Assembly: GCA_903909415.1 (NCBI GenBank)
Contig: CAIVVS010000180.1
Location: 1 to 6,041 of the forward strand
DNA length: 6,041 nucleotides
From: an uncultured Pseudomonadota bacterium
GTDB taxonomy: Bacteria; Pseudomonadota; Gammaproteobacteria; Burkholderiales; SG8-39
Direction of reading: 5' to 3'
Shown here piece by piece: positions 3,572 to 6,041 of the stretch. Below the pieces are notes generated by a model that worked only from the letters and a program-made list of their open reading frames with translations, did not search any database and was not told the DNA's origin. Numbering within the stretch: position 1 is the stretch's first letter; each line of letters begins with the position of its first letter. A program made the translations under genes and the position numbers.

Positions 3572-6041
3572 AGCTGAGCGTGAAACTCAGCATCTCCATC
3601 ATCCTGGCGATCATGCTGCTCGGGCTCGCCATGGCCTCGTCGTTCTGGTTGCTGGCACAGGTGGACCAGGGCGTCGCGGCGCGCGTGCATACCCGGCAGC
3701 TGGTCGGGCATGTCGACGACCTGCTCGCGGCGCTGGTGGATGCCGAGACCGGGCAGCGCGGCTATGCGCTGACCGGCAACGAATCCTTCCTCGAGCACTA
3801 CAACGGCGTGCGCGAGCGGGCCGACGCCAGCCTCGCCGGACTGCGCCTGCTCGCCGCGACGCCCCCCGAGCGGGCCCTGCTGCGCTCGATCGTCCCGCAG
3901 GTCGACACCAAGCTGGCGGAGATGGCGCGGGTCGTCGAGCTGCGCCGGAAAGAGGACATGCCCGGCGTGCTGGCGATGGTCGGCGGCGGGCTGGGCAAGC
4001 GGATGATGGACAGCATACGGGGCGAAACGGCCGCCCTGGTGGCGGTCGAGGACGCCAACCTGGTGACGCTGGAAACCGAGTTCCGCAGGAACATGCGCCT
4101 GCTGTTCGGCGGCATCCTCGTCGCGACGCTGCTGTCGGTGCTCCTGTCGGGTGGCTTCGTGCTGATGGCCAGGCGCGAGGGCGAGCACAGGATGCGCGAG
4201 CATGCCCTGGCCGAAACCCATCGCCTGCTGGAGGTTCAGGAAGGCGCGACGCGCCAGCTCCAGCAGGCCAACACCGACCTGCAGGCCAGCGAGGAGAAGC
4301 TCTCCGTCACGCTGACGTCCATCGGGGACGCCGTGATCACCACCGACGTCGACGGCATGGTGACCATGGTCAACCGGCTCGCGCAGAAGCTGACCGGCTG
4401 GACGCTGGCCGAGGCGGTGGGGCGTCCGGTCACCGACATCTTCCGCATCATCAACCAGGAAACCCGGCTGCCGACGCCGGTGCCGGTCGCCGAGACCCTG
4501 TCCACCGGCATGATCTCCGGCCTGCTGAACCACACGGTGCTGCTCGCGCGCGGCGGCACGGAGTACGCGATCGCGGACAGCTGCGCGCCGATACGCGACA
4601 ACCTCGGTGCGGTGATCGGCGCGGTGCTGGTGTTCCGCGACGTGACCGAGGAATACCAGGTCCAGGCGGCGCTGCACGACGCCGACGCCCGGTACCGGCA
4701 GCTGTTCGACAATTCCCAGAACGCGTTGATGCTGATGATGCCGCCGTCCTGGCGCTTCTACGACGCCAACAAGGAGGCGCTGCGCCTGTTCGGCGCGCCC
4801 GACAAGGCGGCATTCATCAAGCTCAGCCCGGAGGACGTGTCGCCAGCCCTGCAGCCGGACGGCAGGCCGTCGTCCGAGAAGGCGCACGAGATGATCGAGC
4901 AGGCGCTGCGCGACGGCGCGCACCGCTTCGAATGGATCAACCAGAGGCTGGACGGGACGCCGTTCGCCGCGGACGTACGGCTGACTCGGATGCAGGAAAA
5001 GGGCGTCGTCTGGATCCAGTGCACGGTCAGCGACATCAGCCTGCGCAAGGCGGCTGAGGAGGAGATGTCCACCTCCAGCGCGCTGCAGAACGCGATCTTC
5101 AACAGCGCGAACTTCTCCAGCATCGCGACCGACGCCAGGGGCGTGATCCAGATCTTCAACGTCGGCGCCGAGCGCATGCTGGGCTATACCGCCGCGGACG
5201 TGATCGACAAGATCACCCCGGCCGACATCTCCGACCCGCAGGAGGTGATCATCCGCGCCAAGAAGCTGAGCGCGGAAGCGGGCACGCCGATCACGCCGGG
5301 GTTCGAGGCGCTGGTGTTCAAGGCGTCCCGGGGCATCGAGGACATCTACGAGCTGACCTACTTCCGCAAGGACGGCAGCCGCTTCCCGGCCATCGTCTCG
5401 GTGACGGCGCTGCGCGACGCGCAGAACGCCATCATCGGCTACCTGCTGATCGGCACCGACAACACCGCCAGGAAGCAGGCCGAAGAGGCGCTGCTCAAGG
5501 CCGGCGCCCTGCAGCGCGCGATCTTCAACAGCGCGAACTTCTCCAGCATCGCGACCGACGCCAAGGGCGTGATCCAGATCTTCAACGTGGGCGCCGAGCG
5601 CATGCTGGGCTACACCGCGGTGGAGGTGATGAACAAGATCACCCCGGCCGACATCTCCGACCCGCAGGAGGTGATCGCCCGCGCCAAGGCGCTGAGCCAC
5701 GAGCTGTCCACGCCGATCGCGCCGGGCTTCGACGCGCTGGTGTTCAAGGCCTCGCGCGGCATCGAGGACATCTACGAGCTGACCTACATCCGCAAGGACG
5801 GCAGCCGTTTCCCGGCGATCGTCTCGGTCACGGCGCTGCGCGATGATCAAGATACGATCATCGGCTACCTGTTGATCGGCACCGACAACACCGCACGCAA
5901 GGCGGCGGAGGCGGCGTTGGTGAAAGCCGGGGCGTTGCAGAGCGCCATCTTCAATAGCGCCAACTTCTCGAGCATTGCGACCGACGCCAAGGGCGTGATC
6001 CAGATCTTCAACGTCGGTGCAGAACGGATGCTCGGCTACAC
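3568..6041 (+). CDS. Membrane-bound CHASE3 / multi-PAS sensor protein, N-terminal part
   Basis: Starts at ATG 3568 behind GGGGAGG (3557-3563, 4 nt spacing) and runs off the right edge after 824 codons. Layout: TM helix about 8-30; extracytoplasmic CHASE3 domain about 40-170 with the signature DAETGQRGYALTG (58-70); TM helix about 178-200; a charged, Gln-rich probable coiled coil about 203-245; PAS1 about 243-362 (SIGDAVITTDVDGMVTMVN); PAS2 about 374-495; then near-identical PAS units of 142 residues at 505-646, 647-788 and 789 onward. CHASE3 senses unknown signals outside the inner membrane, while the cytoplasmic PAS domains sense ligands or redox state, or relay signals. The output domain is beyond the window. 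Proteins of this plan usually end in a histidine kinase, often hybrid, but a diguanylate cyclase or other output is possible, so I do not call it a kinase. No link to the aromatic genes is shown; hairpin and palindrome between them suggest a separate unit. Confidence 0.88.
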   Translation, partial: MKLSVKLSISIILAIMLLGLAMASSFWLLAQVDQGVAARVHTRQLVGHVDDLLAALVDAETGQRGYALTGNESFLEHYNGVRERADASLAGLRLLAATPPERALLRSIVPQVDTKLAEMARVVELRRKEDMPGVLAMVGGGLGKRMMDSIRGETAALVAVEDANLVTLETEFRRNMRLLFGGILVATLLSVLLSGGFVLMARREGEHRMREHALAETHRLLEVQEGATRQLQQANTDLQASEEKLSVTLTSIGDAVITTDVDGMVTMVNRLAQKLTGWTLAEAVGRPVTDIFRIINQETRLPTPVPVAETLSTGMISGLLNHTVLLARGGTEYAIADSCAPIRDNLGAVIGAVLVFRDVTEEYQVQAALHDADARYRQLFDNSQNALMLMMPPSWRFYDANKEALRLFGAPDKAAFIKLSPEDVSPALQPDGRPSSEKAHEMIEQALRDGAHRFEWINQRLDGTPFAADVRLTRMQEKGVVWIQCTVSDISLRKAAEEEMSTSSALQNAIFNSANFSSIATDARGVIQIFNVGAERMLGYTAADVIDKITPADISDPQEVIIRAKKLSAEAGTPITPGFEALVFKASRGIEDIYELTYFRKDGSRFPAIVSVTALRDAQNAIIGYLLIGTDNTARKQAEEALLKAGALQRAIFNSANFSSIATDAKGVIQIFNVGAERMLGYTAVEVMNKITPADISDPQEVIARAKALSHELSTPIAPGFDALVFKASRGIEDIYELTYIRKDGSRFPAIVSVTALRDDQDTIIGYLLIGTDNTARKAAEAALVKAGALQSAIFNSANFSSIATDAKGVIQIFNVGAERMLGY
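5080..6041 (+). repeat. Tandem PAS-domain array, 426-bp period (2.26 units visible)
   Basis: The unit begins with ALQ-x-AIFNSANFSSIATDA and ends near TDNTARK followed by an Ala/Glu-rich linker and KAG. Unit 1 is 5080-5505, unit 2 is 5506-5931, and unit 3 starts at 5932 and is cut after 110 bases. Units 1 and 2 match at 122 of 142 residues by my count (86%). The differences cluster around unit positions 39-44 and 58-76 and in the linker. The period is exactly 142 codons with no indels, so the frame is kept. The array probably continues beyond the window. Confidence 0.93.

Noticed and set aside
3051..3632. 193-codon minus-strand frame covering the intergenic region
   Set aside because: Arg/Pro-rich, no family resemblance, and overlaps both the UbiD 3' end and the sensor start. 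I considered it as a divergent regulator for the palindrome at 3149-3166 but saw no helix-turn-helix pattern.
3366..5057. 563-codon + strand open frame overlapping the sensor
   Set aside because: Arg/Ala/Gly/Pro-rich out-of-frame reading of the sensor gene, whose own frame shows TM helices, CHASE3 and PAS domains.
2785..5850. 1,021-codon open frame on the minus strand opposite UbiD and the sensor
   Set aside because: It is the antisense shadow of genes with strong G/C third-position bias. The product is rich in His, Arg, Asp and Val with no recognisable domain, shows shadow repeats of the PAS array, and crosses the intergenic region without an RBS or fold logic.
5080..6041. Direct repeats considered as a mobile element or CRISPR-like array
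   Set aside because: The repeat is entirely in frame, encodes PAS domains and has no spacers, terminal inverted repeats or transposase.

Overview
The window (6,041 bases, very GC-rich, all credible genes on the + strand) looks like the chromosome of a soil or water betaproteobacterium, most likely Burkholderiales. That placement is an inference. It rests on a Bug-type (TctC) periplasmic binding protein standing without its transporter membrane genes, on an aromatic-degradation neighbourhood, and on strong G/C third-position bias. No species can be named from sequence alone.

Layout. (1) Bases 2-235 hold the C-terminal part of the beta subunit of a Rieske-type aromatic-ring-hydroxylating dioxygenase, followed after 13 nt by a small unrecognised 59-aa protein (249-428). 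(2) A strong GC-rich hairpin (436-466) and a near-consensus sigma-54 (-24/-12) promoter (554-569) separate this from the next unit. (3) A Bug/TctC solute-binding protein (605-1576) and a UbiD-family prFMN-dependent decarboxylase (1673-3073) follow, probably as one transcript, closed by a perfect 8-bp hairpin directly after the UbiD stop. (4) About 0.5 kb without a confident gene holds an operator-like palindrome (3149-3166) and a doubtful 87-aa ORF. (5) From 3568 to the window end runs the N-terminal 824 residues of a large membrane-bound sensor: TM-CHASE3-TM, two ordinary PAS domains, then a tandem array of near-identical 142-residue PAS units that continues past the edge.

How the parts may work together (inference). 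The binding protein would capture a carboxylated, perhaps aromatic, compound outside the inner membrane. The UbiD enzyme would decarboxylate it or a product, and the ring-hydroxylating dioxygenase just upstream would oxidise the ring. The sensor gene sits behind a terminator and an operator-like site and may be unrelated to the pathway. Its output domain lies outside the window.

No clearly new system is visible. The points most worth following are the sigma-54 promoter in front of the Bug-UbiD pair, with a possible activator-site cluster upstream, and the PAS array, in which two units are close at DNA level while the third keeps the same protein with many synonymous changes.
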